A DNA stretch of 64,000 nucleotides from Aved-18 sp964606665 (GCA_964606665.1 CAZSHS010000010.1:1-64000), one strand, 5' to 3'; counted from the stretch's first letter, positions 7,835 to 17,876 are shown. Numbers and translations: made by a program. The notes: generated by a model not told the origin, from the letters alone.

Positions 7835-9264
7835 GTGCACGAACCAGTTTTGATTCAAGGTGGAATGGGTGTCGGTGTATCTAATTGGTGTCTAGCAAAA
7901 GCTGTATCATCTCAGGGACACCTAGGAGTGGTCTCCGGCACTCTTTTAGAAAATGTCTTTGCAAGACGTCTGCAAGAAGGCGATCCAGATGGGCACCTAA
8001 AGCGCGCCTGCTTGCAATTCCCAGACCAGAAATTAAGTGAGCGGGTATGGCAAACTTATTTTATAGAGGGCGGAAAAAAACTTGCGCGCCATATAAACCG
8101 GTTAATATGTTTGGTTTGATCCCACCAAAAGAACTTGTGGAGTTGACTATTCTTGCTAATTTTGTCGAAGTGTGGCTAGCCAAAGAAGGGCACGACGGAC
8201 TGATTGGTATCAACTATTTGGAAAAAATTCAGTTGCCTACACTTCCATTTTTATACGGCTCAATGCTTGCAGGAGTAGATTATATTCTTATGGGAGCTGG
8301 CATTCCCAAAGCTATTCCAGGCATTCTAGATAGACTTTCGAAAAATCTTGATGTATCGCTAAAAATTGATGTTGCAGGCGACAGTGAAAAACTAACTCAG
8401 GAGCCAATCACACATTTTTCGCCCAGCGAATTTATAAATGTAACACACGACTTGAAGCGTCCAAAATTTATTGCAGTAGTTTCGTCACATACACTTGCAG
8501 CAAATCTTGCTAAAAAATCTTCTGGAAAAGTAGATGGTTTCGTAGTAGAAAATCACACCGCCGGTGGTCACAACGCCCCGCCGCGAGGCGCTCTTAAATT
8601 GGACGAGAACAACGAACCAATTTACGGTCCAAGAGACAGTGCAGATTTGGAGGAAATGAAAAAACTCAATCTTCCTTTCTGGCTTGCTGGAAAATATGGA
8701 ACGAGCGAAGCTCTAAAACAAGCTAAACTCGCTGGCGCAAAAGGAGTTCAGGTGGGCACACCTTTTGCATTTTGTAAGGAGTCTGGCATAGACAATAAAT
8801 ACAAAGAAGAAGTTCTAAAAAAAATACTTCATGGCGAAGTAAAAATTCTAACCGATTATCGCGCTTCAACCTCAGGCTATCCTTTCAAGGTGGTCGAATT
8901 AGAGGGAACGATCTCAGAAAAAGATGTGTTTGAAAATAGAAAACGCGTTTGCGATTTAGGAGGTTTAAGGCAAGCTTACACCAAAGATGATGGCAGTATC
9001 GGTTTTCGTTGCCCAGGAGAACCAGAGGAAGTTTACCTGAAAAAAGGCGGTAACAAAGAAGATATCGAAGGACGTAAGTGTTTGTGCAATGCTTTGCTTG
9101 CAACAATAAGCTTGGGACAACAGCGCAATTGTGGCAGCCTTCCCGAACCGGCCATAGTCACAGCAGGAGACCATTTGGTCGAGCTAAATCAATTTATTTC
9201 CCCTACAAAACTTTCTTATTCAGCTAAAGAAGTAGTTCAAAGCATCACAGGTGAATCCAGATAG
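7835..9264 (+). pseudogene. Nitronate monooxygenase (2-nitropropane dioxygenase) split by a -1 frame change
   Basis: Two overlapping frames make one FMN-dependent TIM-barrel enzyme. The first (GTG 7835 to 8119) gives IQGGMGVGVSNWCLAKAVS and GHLGVVSGT. The second (effective from about 8081 to 9264) gives FVEVWLAKEGHDG, INYLEKIQ, FVVENHTAGGHNAPPRG, a GAKGVQVGTPFAF phosphate site and a cysteine-bearing C-terminal extension. The break is in A7 at 8074-8080. In frame it reads GGA AAA AAA, so A_AAA_AAA is a -1 slippery heptamer. The cause may be a lost A, a base-calling error or programmed slippage. The family oxidises alkyl nitronates; this longer subgroup is not well characterised. Confidence 0.82.
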
Positions 9265-9392
9265 ATTATAAACTAGCGTCGCACTTCTAAAATCTGGCAC
9301 CATCTATCATCTAAGATGCTTGCATTGTTAGCGGCAAGGGGCGACGATAGTTAATGATGTACCAAATGAAAGCACTGGTACTTTCTGCACGC

Positions 9393-10034
9393 TCAAGAGT
9401 CAAGCTTAGACTCGAAAAGATCGATAAGTAGATTTTTTACTCTCTTTGATTCAAGAGGTCTTATTTTTGATCCGCCCAAGATTTGCTGCCATACAAGCAG
9501 TGACCAAAATGAGCCACCAACCACATGCCCAGCGGCAAAAGAGTCTTTTATATTTAGTTCGGGATGCACATCAAAATATTTGGTGGCAAATGCCATTCCT
9601 TTTAATAGAACTACTTTCAAGTAAAGCTCGGGCAACTCGGGGAATCGCGCCGACTCTCCAATTAGGATTCTAACTAGTCGCAGATATTGTGGATCTTTTT
9701 CAAGCATCGAAAATTTCTTGTGCATCCGCTCGATGAATTGGCGAGGCGACATATCCGGCAAGGACTTGGCCATCACATCGAAATCCAATTGCATTTTCTT
9801 TACTGTGATTTCTTCGATTATGGCAGTGAATAGTTGTTCTTTGTCTTTGAAATGGCTGTAAATAGTCGCTTTAATTACGCCTGCCTCTTTGGCTACCTCA
9901 GAAATACTAGTAGCAGCATAACCTCGATCAAGGAATACCTCCACAGCGGCAGTAACAATATCATCACGTTTGCTCTGGGGTCTTCCTCGGCGCCTGGGCG
10001 GGGATTTAAGCTCTAACGCGCTTTTCTTGGTCAA
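9393..10034 (-). CDS. TetR-family repressor (CecR-like) of the adjacent exporter operon
   Basis: 213 residues, starting at TTG 10034 behind AAGGAAAG. A basic N-terminal arm (SPPRRRGRPQSKRDD) leads into the TetR helix-turn-helix (AVEVFLDRGYAATSISEVAKEAGVIKATIYSHFKDKEQLF), followed by a helical ligand-binding domain. It is divergent from the HlyD/ABC-2/TolC operon beginning at 10112, and a perfect inverted repeat (10064-10077) lies in the shared intergenic region, so it very likely represses both directions. The arrangement matches E. coli CecR next to YbhGFSR. The inducing ligand is unknown. Confidence 0.9.
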   Translation of the reverse strand: MTKKSALELKSPPRRRGRPQSKRDDIVTAAVEVFLDRGYAATSISEVAKEAGVIKATIYSHFKDKEQLFTAIIEEITVKKMQLDFDVMAKSLPDMSPRQFIERMHKKFSMLEKDPQYLRLVRILIGESARFPELPELYLKVVLLKGMAFATKYFDVHPELNIKDSFAAGHVVGGSFWSLLVWQQILGGSKIRPLESKRVKNLLIDLFESKLDS

Positions 10035-10050
10035 GATTGACTTTCCTTAA

Positions 10051-10080
10051 TTGACGAATATACATACCGGTCGGTATTAT
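10051..10080 (+). promoter_or_regulatory. Promoter of the YbhGFSR-like exporter operon
   Basis: TTGACG (10051-10056) and TATTAT (10075-10080) are separated by 18 bases, a good sigma-70-type match. It lies about 30 bases before ATG 10112. The TetR operator fills the spacer and touches the -10 box, so repressor binding would block polymerase. Confidence 0.65.
10064..10077. promoter_or_regulatory. TetR-type operator
   Basis: ATACCGGTCGGTAT: two perfect 6-base arms (ATACCG and CGGTAT) around a 2-base centre. It lies between divergent tetR and exporter starts, which is the usual place and shape for a TetR-family site. Confidence 0.75.
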
Positions 10081-10111
10081 AAATCAAATTGTCGCCATTA
10101 GTAAGAAGCGA

Positions 10112-11308
10112 ATGAAAAAGAAGCTAAAAATAATCATCTTAATCCTTGTTATTCTGGGCGGTTCAGCCGCATTCTGGTACTGGAAAAACAAACCCGCAGA
10201 CATGGCAAAACTGCTAATAAGCGGTCGCATAGAAGGTTACGAAACAAACATCGGTCCTAAAATAGGCGGACGAGTAGATTTTGTGGCTGCCAGAGAAGGA
10301 GAATTGGTAAAGAAAGGTCAGTTGCTAGTCAAAATAAGCGACGACGATATTCAAGCCAAGCTCAGAGGAGCAAATTCGCGCATATTGATGTCGCAAGAGC
10401 AAGAAACTGACTCATCCTTTCAAGTGGAAGCAATTAAGAGTCAAATAGAAGAAGCTCGAATTAAACTACAACAATCTAAGGAAGAAGCCTCCTCTGAAAT
10501 TTACCAGGCCGAGTCAAGCGTCGCCTTGGCTCAAGCACGGCTTGCCGAATCACAAGCGGCTTTGGAGCAAGCGATAGCAGAGCTTGAACTAGCTAAAAAA
10601 AGAAAGCAACGTTATCAAATAATGCTAGCTAGAGGAGCGGTATCGACGGACGAAAACGACCAAGCGCAAACCACCTGCGATACCGCAGAAGCAATTGTCA
10701 AAGCAAAGCGCGCACTGCTTACTGTAGCCCAGAAAGACTACAAAAAGAGCATGGGAGCGCTAGAACAAGCGCGCAGTATGCGCTTAAATCCGCCTATGCG
10801 CAGTAGTCAAATTGAAACATTGCAAAAGCAACTGAGCCAAGCAGAACATAAACTCAAATCGGCCAAGCATGAAATAGCAAACGTAAAAGCGCAAAGAGAC
10901 GAAGTGCAGTCAAGCATAGATTATTTGACTATAGAGTCTCCAATTGACGGAGTGATTACAGCTCGCTCAGTAGAGCCTGGAGCGGTTGTGACTCCTGGGC
11001 AGACACTTCTTTCGGTTATAAATTTGGACGAAGTGTATTTGCGCGGCTATGTGCCTGAAGGAAGAATCGGCGAAGTGCAGGTAGGACAGACGGCAAAAGT
11101 TTTTCTAGATAGTTTTCCTAAAAAACCTTTTGAGGGGAAAGTCACTCAAATCGATCCAGAGGGTTCTTTCACACCAGAAAATATTTATTTCAAAGACGAC
11201 CGAGTTAAGCAGGTATTCGGGATAAAAATTAGCATTAAACAAGCTGAGCACTTCGCCAAACCCGGCATGCCAGCAGATGCCGAAATTGTACCGGAGAAAA
11301 AAATGTAA
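10112..11308 (+). CDS. HlyD-family membrane fusion (periplasmic adaptor) protein, YbhG-like
   Basis: 398 residues. One N-terminal transmembrane anchor (about 4-24), then the barrel-sandwich start ISGRIEGYETNIGPKIGGRVDFV, a long Gln/Glu/Ala-rich coiled coil (about 85-275), and the returning half with ITARSVEPGAVVTPGQTLLSV and a beta-barrel to the end. This adaptor should link the inner-membrane ABC-2 transporter to the TolC-type channel coded four genes downstream. The stop TAA shares its last base with the next ATG (TAATG). It is the first gene of a five-gene operon governed by the TetR operator upstream. Confidence 0.92.
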   Translation: MKKKLKIIILILVILGGSAAFWYWKNKPADMAKLLISGRIEGYETNIGPKIGGRVDFVAAREGELVKKGQLLVKISDDDIQAKLRGANSRILMSQEQETDSSFQVEAIKSQIEEARIKLQQSKEEASSEIYQAESSVALAQARLAESQAALEQAIAELELAKKRKQRYQIMLARGAVSTDENDQAQTTCDTAEAIVKAKRALLTVAQKDYKKSMGALEQARSMRLNPPMRSSQIETLQKQLSQAEHKLKSAKHEIANVKAQRDEVQSSIDYLTIESPIDGVITARSVEPGAVVTPGQTLLSVINLDEVYLRGYVPEGRIGEVQVGQTAKVFLDSFPKKPFEGKVTQIDPEGSFTPENIYFKDDRVKQVFGIKISIKQAEHFAKPGMPADAEIVPEKKM

Positions 11309-13230
11309 TGTCAAAAGAGCCCGTGGTGCAAGTAAATGATTTGAGAAAAAGCTATGGAAAGACAGAAGCTCTAAAAGGTGTCTCATTTCAAATTTATCCC
11401 GGAGAAATATTCGGTATTGTCGGACCAGATGGTGCCGGCAAAACAAGCATGTTTCATCTGATGGGAGGCATTCTCAATGCCACTTCGGGCGATATTACAG
11501 TGTTGGGCGAAAAAGCCCGCGACACAAGACTTGAAATAGGCTATTTAACCCAAATATTTTCACTTTACCTGGACTTAAGTATCAATGAAAACATTGAGTA
11601 CGTAGCAGGACTGCGTCAGGTGAATAAAAAAGATCTGCAAGAAAGACGCGAAAAATATCTAAAACTAATGGACCTCGACCGTTTCTCCAAGCGACTAGCT
11701 GGCCAGCTATCGGGCGGCATGAAGCAAAAGTTGGGTTTGTGCTGTGCCTTAATCGCGCGCCCAAAACTATTATTGCTTGACGAACCCACAACCGGCGTAG
11801 ATCCTGTTTCCCGGCGCGAATTCTGGGATTTGCTAGCTTCAATTACCCAAGAGGGTGTAACGGTAGCTGTAGCGACACCGTATATGGATGAAGCTGAGCG
11901 CTGTCACAGATTGATTCTTTTGCATGATGGTGAAATTCAAGATGAAGGAAGTCCTCAAGAATTGAAAGACAAGCTGAAGCTGAAGCGGCTTGAACTGCGC
12001 TCGGACAATATAGAGCAATTAAAAAACTTATTGCATGTGGCAGTCGACAAAAAAGAGCATGAGTTTAGCGATATTCAGGAATTTGGTGACAGGATAGATG
12101 TTCTTGTGGATGATATGGAGCAGGCTCAAAAGAGCATAGAAACTCTGGCAGCGGGACTCAATTTAAGCATTTCACAACAAGAACCCACTCTTGAAAATGT
12201 GTTCGTAAGCAAACTCAAGAACAAAGAATTGCAAAGCGCACCAGTCAGTTTTCCTTTTGTGAAAAAAGACTTTTCTTCCGGCGATACAGCTATTAATGCA
12301 AATCACATTTTTAAGGAATTCGGCGCTTTCACCGCAGTGAAAGATGTTAGTTTGCAGATAGACTACGGACATATCTATGGGCTTTTGGGAGCAAACGGTG
12401 CTGGCAAGACCACCACTATCAAAATGCTCTGCGGACTCTTGTCTCCTACTCGCGGAGAAATGAGCCTTGGCGGAGAAAAAGGAAATTTAAGAAGCTCACA
12501 GTTGCGTAAGAAGCTTGGCTATATGAGTCAGAAATTCACTCTTTATGATGACCTTACCATCTTGGAAAATCTGGACTTTTATTGTGGTGTCTATTGCGTG
12601 CCCCAAGAACTAAAGCGCAAAAGACTTTCGTGGGTGCTAGAGAATACCGGATTACTTGGAGAAGAAAATAGATTGACAGGAAATCTTCCGGGCGGATGGA
12701 AACAAAGACTGGCTTTTGGAGCGTCAGTGATGCACCAGCCCGAAGTTCTCTTTTTGGACGAACCGACCTCAGGAGTAGATCCGCTTGCAAGAAGACAAAT
12801 GTGGCAATTGATAAGAGATTTCGCAAAACAAGGCACCGCCATACTTGTGACTACCCATTTTCTTGAAGAAGCAGAACATTGCAGCGAGCTTGGTTTTATG
12901 GTGGCAGGAGAACTGGTGGCACAAGGAGCACCTGGACAAATAAAAGCAGAACAACCTGGCTCGCTTATAGAATTGAAATTCAATCACAATCAGACCGCTT
13001 ACAATGTTTTGAAAATGAAATTAGAATCGTGGAGAGTGTCTATTTTTGCTGATTCTGTTCATCTCGTTTTAGATAATCCGCAAGCGGAATTAGACGAAAT
13101 AATACAATTTTGTAATGAGCAAAATATTGAGTGTCTTTCAAATCGTCGGCTGCCATTCAGCTTGGAAGATGCTTTTATTGGCATCGTTAAACGTCAAACA
13201 GAATCAAATAAATCGGCTAATGCGGCATGA
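11308..13230 (+). CDS. Fused double ABC ATPase, YbhF-like
   Basis: 640 residues with two complete nucleotide-binding domains in one chain. NBD1 has GPDGAGKTS (Walker A), LSGGMKQKLGL (signature) and LLLLDEPTTGVD (Walker B). NBD2, from about residue 330, has GANGAGKTTT, a variant signature LPGGWKQRLAFG, and VLFLDEPTSGVD. The YATP-type fusion drives the two ABC-2 permeases coded next, as in E. coli YbhF. It overlaps both neighbours (1 base upstream, ATGA downstream), so stoichiometry is probably set by coupling. The P in place of S in the second signature hints at unequal sites. Confidence 0.93.
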   Translation: MSKEPVVQVNDLRKSYGKTEALKGVSFQIYPGEIFGIVGPDGAGKTSMFHLMGGILNATSGDITVLGEKARDTRLEIGYLTQIFSLYLDLSINENIEYVAGLRQVNKKDLQERREKYLKLMDLDRFSKRLAGQLSGGMKQKLGLCCALIARPKLLLLDEPTTGVDPVSRREFWDLLASITQEGVTVAVATPYMDEAERCHRLILLHDGEIQDEGSPQELKDKLKLKRLELRSDNIEQLKNLLHVAVDKKEHEFSDIQEFGDRIDVLVDDMEQAQKSIETLAAGLNLSISQQEPTLENVFVSKLKNKELQSAPVSFPFVKKDFSSGDTAINANHIFKEFGAFTAVKDVSLQIDYGHIYGLLGANGAGKTTTIKMLCGLLSPTRGEMSLGGEKGNLRSSQLRKKLGYMSQKFTLYDDLTILENLDFYCGVYCVPQELKRKRLSWVLENTGLLGEENRLTGNLPGGWKQRLAFGASVMHQPEVLFLDEPTSGVDPLARRQMWQLIRDFAKQGTAILVTTHFLEEAEHCSELGFMVAGELVAQGAPGQIKAEQPGSLIELKFNHNQTAYNVLKMKLESWRVSIFADSVHLVLDNPQAELDEIIQFCNEQNIECLSNRRLPFSLEDAFIGIVKRQTESNKSANAA

Positions 13231-14330
13231 AAAAAATACTCACTCAATGCAAAAAAGAGCTAAATCAATTCCGCCGAGATAGATTAACAGTTGCTCTTGC
13301 CTATTTTCTTCCAACCCTGGCAATCATTCTTTATGGTTTTGCCACCCGCCTTGAAGCGAAAAATATTCCGGTGACGGTACGCAATTATGATATAGGTTTC
13401 TACAGCAGAGAATACATTCATACTATTTTCAACAACGGACAAATGGTATCAGTTCCATGGTCTGGCAAAAAAGACACCGATCCGCTTGATTCAGGAAAAG
13501 CGCGGGCTGTCGTAATTATACCGCCCGATTTCTCCAGAGACATTCGCAATGGACACAAAGCAAGTGTGCAAGTTCTAGTAGATGCCACCGACGTCAACAA
13601 TGCAAGAGTTATCAAAAACAGTATTATTGCCACTTCGCAATTTTTCATGCAAAGCAAAGCCATAAATAACAAAAAAAGCTTGATAGTTCCTCAGATCAGA
13701 CTTTGGTTCAATCCTGGCAGAAAAGAAAGTCTGTCTGTAGCGCCCGGTTCTATAGCCGTTTTTCTCTGGATTTTCCCTTGTTTATTATCGACTCTCTGCA
13801 TATCTAGAGAGAAAGAACAAGGAACAGTTTTGCAACTTTACGCTTCATCAATAACCGCTTTTGAGCTGATGGGCGGAAAGGCACTTGCATATATATTAAT
13901 TGGTATCTCGCAGGCGATTGTTTTGATAGGCTCATCTTGTTTATTGTTCCAACTTTCTTTTGTAGGAAACTGGTTAGTCTTCGCGCTAGCCACCGTGCTA
14001 TTCCTTGCCTCTTCTGTTTGTTTTGGACTTTTAGGGGGTTCGCGCACTAATTCACAAAGTGCCGCTGTGCAGCTCGTTGCCACCACCGGTTTCACAACAT
14101 CTCTTTTACTTTCCGGTTTTTTATACCCGCAAAGAAATATACTTTTTCCTCTCTCACTTCTTTCAGACATTCTTCCTGCTCGCTATTACGTGGAAGCCTG
14201 TCGCAATTTCTTTGTTCGTGGAAGCGGATTTTTCGATCAACTCTATATTATTTTTGCGCTTGGATTAGCCACCATAATTATTTTCAATGGTGCTCGATCG
14301 GTCATGTCAAAAATGCAGCTCAATAATTGA
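13227..14330 (+). CDS. ABC-2 type permease, YbhS-like
   Basis: 367 residues. The N-terminal motif QCKKELNQFRRDRLTVALAYFLPTLAIILYGFA is a cytoplasmic helix plus the first membrane segment typical of YbhS/YbhR permeases. A large extracytoplasmic domain follows (about 45-165), then five membrane segments with the internal ISREKEQGTVLQLYAS coupling helix. It overlaps the ATPase gene by 4 bases and is followed 17 bases later by its partner permease. In E. coli the system exports drugs and cations; here the cargo is unknown. Confidence 0.9.
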   Translation: MKKILTQCKKELNQFRRDRLTVALAYFLPTLAIILYGFATRLEAKNIPVTVRNYDIGFYSREYIHTIFNNGQMVSVPWSGKKDTDPLDSGKARAVVIIPPDFSRDIRNGHKASVQVLVDATDVNNARVIKNSIIATSQFFMQSKAINNKKSLIVPQIRLWFNPGRKESLSVAPGSIAVFLWIFPCLLSTLCISREKEQGTVLQLYASSITAFELMGGKALAYILIGISQAIVLIGSSCLLFQLSFVGNWLVFALATVLFLASSVCFGLLGGSRTNSQSAAVQLVATTGFTTSLLLSGFLYPQRNILFPLSLLSDILPARYYVEACRNFFVRGSGFFDQLYIIFALGLATIIIFNGARSVMSKMQLNN

Positions 14331-14347
14331 AGGTTCAAATGTAAAAT

Positions 14348-15463
14348 ATGGATTACGCCATTCAATTAAAAGCATTAATTAGAAAAGAGCTTCGACAGAT
14401 TTTTCGAGATAGGGAGCTGCTTTTTCTTCTTCTATTCATGCCGGTAATGCAGATAACTCTATACAGTTTCGCTCTAAGCCCTGAAGTAGAACATTTGCGC
14501 CTGGGTGTAATAGATTATGCCAACTCATCGACCAGTAGAGAACTAGTGGGTAGGCTTACAAGCAATATGGTTTTTGATCTAAAACCCTCAGGAGCAAACG
14601 AACAAGAATTATCCAATAGGGTAAAGGGTGGTAAGCTGGAAGCCGGAATGATAATTCCGCCCGAGCTTGAACGCCATATTCAATCTGGAATTCCATCCAA
14701 AATACAAATATTTCTAGATGGTGTAGACGCCAATACTGCCGGTATCACTGGTGGTTATTTAACTCAGATTCTGAGTGCTTTCAACAGCAAACTAGAAAAC
14801 AAATCGGTATCAGAAGAGAGTTCGGTAGAGCCGAAAGTAACATACGTATATAATGCCGGATTGGAAAGTCGCTGGTTCTTTGTACCTGGTGTTTTGGCAT
14901 TGGTACTAAATCTGGTGAGTACTCTAGTTTCTAGTGCCGCGGTGGTGAGAGAAAAAGATACAGGTACACTTGAGCAACTACTAATGACACCAGTCAGCTC
15001 GTTTCAAATTCTAGCAGCCAAAGTAATACCGCTATCAGCCGTTTTAATGGTCAACGTTCTCATTAGTCTTTTGGTGGCAGTAGTATTTTATGGTGTGCCT
15101 TTTCGAGGAAATTTCTTCCTCTTTCTAGGAATTTCATTTCTAGCGATTATCGTGGGTATTTCAATTGGCATTGCACTTGCTGCATACTCAGCCAATCAAA
15201 GACAATCACTGCTCACTTCCTTTTTCATCAATCTACCTGTGATCCAACTATCAGGTGCTCTCTCCCCTATTGAAAGCATGCCTCAATTCTGGCAAGACTT
15301 ATCCTTACTAGATCCGCTTCGTTACTATGTTACTTGTGTAAAAGCAATAATGTTAAAAGGAGTGGGCTTTCAAGCAATATGGCCAAATGTGCTGATACTA
15401 GCAATATTTGCCATCGTATTTTTATCTTTGAGCTCGACCCGTTTTAGGAAGCAACTGGCATGA
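14348..15463 (+). CDS. ABC-2 type permease, YbhR-like
   Basis: 371 residues with the same plan as the preceding permease: RKELRQIFRDRELLFLLLFM and the first membrane segment, an extracytoplasmic domain (about 40-175), then membrane segments separated by VREKDTGTLEQLLMTPV, the conserved coupling motif of ABC-2 permeases. The two permeases presumably form a heterodimer over the fused ATPase. Its stop overlaps the start of the TolC gene by ATGA. Confidence 0.92.
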   Translation: MDYAIQLKALIRKELRQIFRDRELLFLLLFMPVMQITLYSFALSPEVEHLRLGVIDYANSSTSRELVGRLTSNMVFDLKPSGANEQELSNRVKGGKLEAGMIIPPELERHIQSGIPSKIQIFLDGVDANTAGITGGYLTQILSAFNSKLENKSVSEESSVEPKVTYVYNAGLESRWFFVPGVLALVLNLVSTLVSSAAVVREKDTGTLEQLLMTPVSSFQILAAKVIPLSAVLMVNVLISLLVAVVFYGVPFRGNFFLFLGISFLAIIVGISIGIALAAYSANQRQSLLTSFFINLPVIQLSGALSPIESMPQFWQDLSLLDPLRYYVTCVKAIMLKGVGFQAIWPNVLILAIFAIVFLSLSSTRFRKQLA

Positions 15464-17052
15464 AATACAATCGACTTATCTCTAAAACTCTTTTGTTTAT
15501 TGTGCTTGTTACTACAAGCTCGCCGCCTGCTATGGCTCAAGATGCACAATTACGTGGACCCATAAATTTAAATACTTCTGCCAATTTAAAACAAGAAGAA
15601 GAATCTATAACCAAACTTTTCGATGAGCCCGGCAATCCCGAAAGAATTCAAATCTCAAGCCCTCGACTTAGCGCTCTCATTACGCTCGATAAAAGACTGG
15701 ACGCATTCGGCTTAGATTCTAGTTCAACACGAGTGATGTCTCTGGCGGATGTGGCCAGAAAAACAATCGACTCCAATTTGGATATCGGCATATCTAATAT
15801 GGATCAAAAAATCCGCAAAGGAAAATTATTGTCGAGCATGGGACAATTTCTTCCAGACCCAAATCTTGGATACAGATACAATTATCTATATGGCACCGCC
15901 AATGTTCCCTTTGGCACAACAGCAGACCCTTTGCGTTTTGATAATTCGCTTATTATTGCCCAAGCCGGTTTACGCTGGTATCTTTGGCGCGGCGGCAAAG
16001 TGCTTTATTCCACGCTAAGAGACCGCAATCTTTACAAAGCCGCTCAACATTCTAGTCGTGCCACCATCAATGATGCATTATTGCAGGCAGCCAGACTTTA
16101 TTATGATTTATTATTGCAAGAGGCCATTTTGCAAGTTCGAATTCGAGCAGTCGATACATCGGTTTCTCAACTCAAACTCAATCAAGACCAGAAGGAAGGA
16201 GGATTAGTCACAAACCTTGAAGTACTTCAAGCCCAAACCCAACTTAGCCAAGATCGTCAAAAGCTTATAGATCAGCAGATTGAGCGAAGAGACGCAGCCA
16301 TTCGTCTTAGTGAGTTCTTAAACCAACCTCAAGAAATAGATATTGCACCAGCCACAAGAACGATTGTAAAAACAAGGTTGGTATCAAACGAAAACGGTCC
16401 TAATCAATTGCTTGATATAGCCATCAAAAACAGACCCGAATTAAAACAATTTGAAGAGCAACGCCTTGCTGCTAAAAAAGACATCAAAGTGGCAGCTTCT
16501 AAACTCTCCCCCACTTTCCAATTCAATGTAAACGGTCTTGGCATAGGCGAAACGCTCAGTTCTAGTCATGAAGGTGTATTGGGATTGAACGGTGCCATTA
16601 AGCAACGCAATAAGCAAATTACCCCATTACTTGCAGTCGGCTACCAAGTGAATTGGAATCTTGAGGGTATGGGAACGGTTGATGCAGCAAATACATATGC
16701 CGCCATGATGAATGCTAGAAGAGCTCAACTTGAATCTATCAAAGAACTAAATTTAGTAACATCACAAGTACGAAGAGCCTACCTTGCTGGAATCCAAACG
16801 GAACGAAAAATAGAGGAGGCAGTTGCCCAGGTTAAAAGCTCCGAGGAGGAATTGAATCTGGCCCAAATAAGATACCAGAATGGTCTTGCTAAAAATATCG
16901 ACGTATTGAGGGCACAAGAAGACTACACCGAAGCCCTCATCCAGAAGGCAACTTCGCTCGTGAACTTTAATTTAGCCCAAGTAGCGCTTTTACGCGAACT
17001 GGGAAGAATCTCGTATGACAGCTTGGTGGCATCTGTACCTATCAGAAACTAA
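15460..17052 (+). CDS. TolC-family outer membrane channel of the YbhGFSR-like exporter
   Basis: 530 residues. A signal peptide (SKTLLFIVLVTTSSPPAMAQ) is followed by a linker and two outer-membrane efflux protein repeats rich in long helices. Typical motifs are QAARLYYDLLLQEAILQVR and VTNLEVLQAQTQLSQDRQKL in the first half, and EEELNLAQIRYQNGLAKNIDVLRAQEDY in the second. The coding of a dedicated TolC in the same operon completes a tripartite exporter; E. coli ybh lacks one and borrows TolC. It is the last gene of the operon. No strong terminator follows, only weak AT-rich hairpins. Confidence 0.92.
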   Translation: MKYNRLISKTLLFIVLVTTSSPPAMAQDAQLRGPINLNTSANLKQEEESITKLFDEPGNPERIQISSPRLSALITLDKRLDAFGLDSSSTRVMSLADVARKTIDSNLDIGISNMDQKIRKGKLLSSMGQFLPDPNLGYRYNYLYGTANVPFGTTADPLRFDNSLIIAQAGLRWYLWRGGKVLYSTLRDRNLYKAAQHSSRATINDALLQAARLYYDLLLQEAILQVRIRAVDTSVSQLKLNQDQKEGGLVTNLEVLQAQTQLSQDRQKLIDQQIERRDAAIRLSEFLNQPQEIDIAPATRTIVKTRLVSNENGPNQLLDIAIKNRPELKQFEEQRLAAKKDIKVAASKLSPTFQFNVNGLGIGETLSSSHEGVLGLNGAIKQRNKQITPLLAVGYQVNWNLEGMGTVDAANTYAAMMNARRAQLESIKELNLVTSQVRRAYLAGIQTERKIEEAVAQVKSSEEELNLAQIRYQNGLAKNIDVLRAQEDYTEALIQKATSLVNFNLAQVALLRELGRISYDSLVASVPIRN

Positions 17053-17215
17053 GTTAGTAAATAAGACTTCTAAAGAAGTAATTCAAATCACCAGCTATTG
17101 ACAATACTTTAAAAGTATTTGAAAAGAACTGATGCTTATATTAAGATGTTCAGGCAAGAATATATTTAAATATTCAAAATTTTGCATACGTTTTCTCAAC
17201 AATCGGTGATTTGAG

Positions 17216-17814
17216 ATGCTGAAAAGAAAATCGTTTACTCTAGCGTTCTGTTTATATTTATCGACAATAAGTTCTGCCTTTGCAACAGAACCCGAAAAAC
17301 AGACTAAAAAAGAAGAAGAGTCTGTCATAACACCTGTTGTTCCAAACCACGAAGTTTTTTCTCAAGGATTGGGCAAAGGCAACGCTCGAATGCAGTTAAT
17401 GCAGTCCGAACTGGCTCGTCGTACAGATAATCCAGACACGCGGCTGAATTAAGTCGAAAAGCCGTACAGTCAGATCCTGATGATATGGATGCCAGAGTAG
17501 CCCACGGTGAGGCTTTGTACAACTTGATTCAATCGGGAAACACCGATCCAGTTGTACATAACGAATGCGTGAAAACCTGGTTAATAGTACATCGCAATTT
17601 AGTAGGCGAGGACAGCGGACTTACACTCAAAGGAATTGGTATTCCTTTTGTTCAAAAAATGTTCGAAGATACCAGAAGCACTGTAGCCAAAGACCGATTG
17701 ATTAAGCTTGTCGGGCGTGTTCCTGCTGGCTGGGAAACCAATAATCGTTTTCTGTCCAAAGTCTTGCTAGCAGAGCCTCAGGTCAGCGCTCGCATCGTAC
17801 CTAAAAAAGAATAA
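17216..17814 (+). pseudogene. Small secreted protein gene broken by a frameshift
   Basis: The first frame (17216-17452) codes a signal peptide (LTLAFCLYLSTISSAFAT, approximately) and a charged linker ending ELARRTDNPDT. The second frame (to 17814) continues as AELSRKAVQSDPDDMDARVAHGEAL and a helical tail. Adding one G near 17440 would join them as TDNPDTAAELSRKA, with no other change needed. So this is one gene of about 200 residues with a single-base loss. The join is TPR-like in feel, but I do not recognise the family. Confidence 0.65.
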
Positions 17815-17876
17815 TCCTTTAAAAGAAGGTCAGGACTATTCAATCAGTAATGAAGTTTGAAATTTGACTGTAATAC

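Noticed and set aside
12554..12987. Overlapping antisense frames inside the ATPase gene
   Set aside because: They are shadows of a strongly conserved gene and have no ribosome site or recognisable domain.
17053..17215. AT-rich hairpins (ACTTCTAAAGAAGT; AATACTTTAAAAGTATT) after the first exporter operon
   Set aside because: Stems are short and AT-only and lack a following T run; not convincing terminators.
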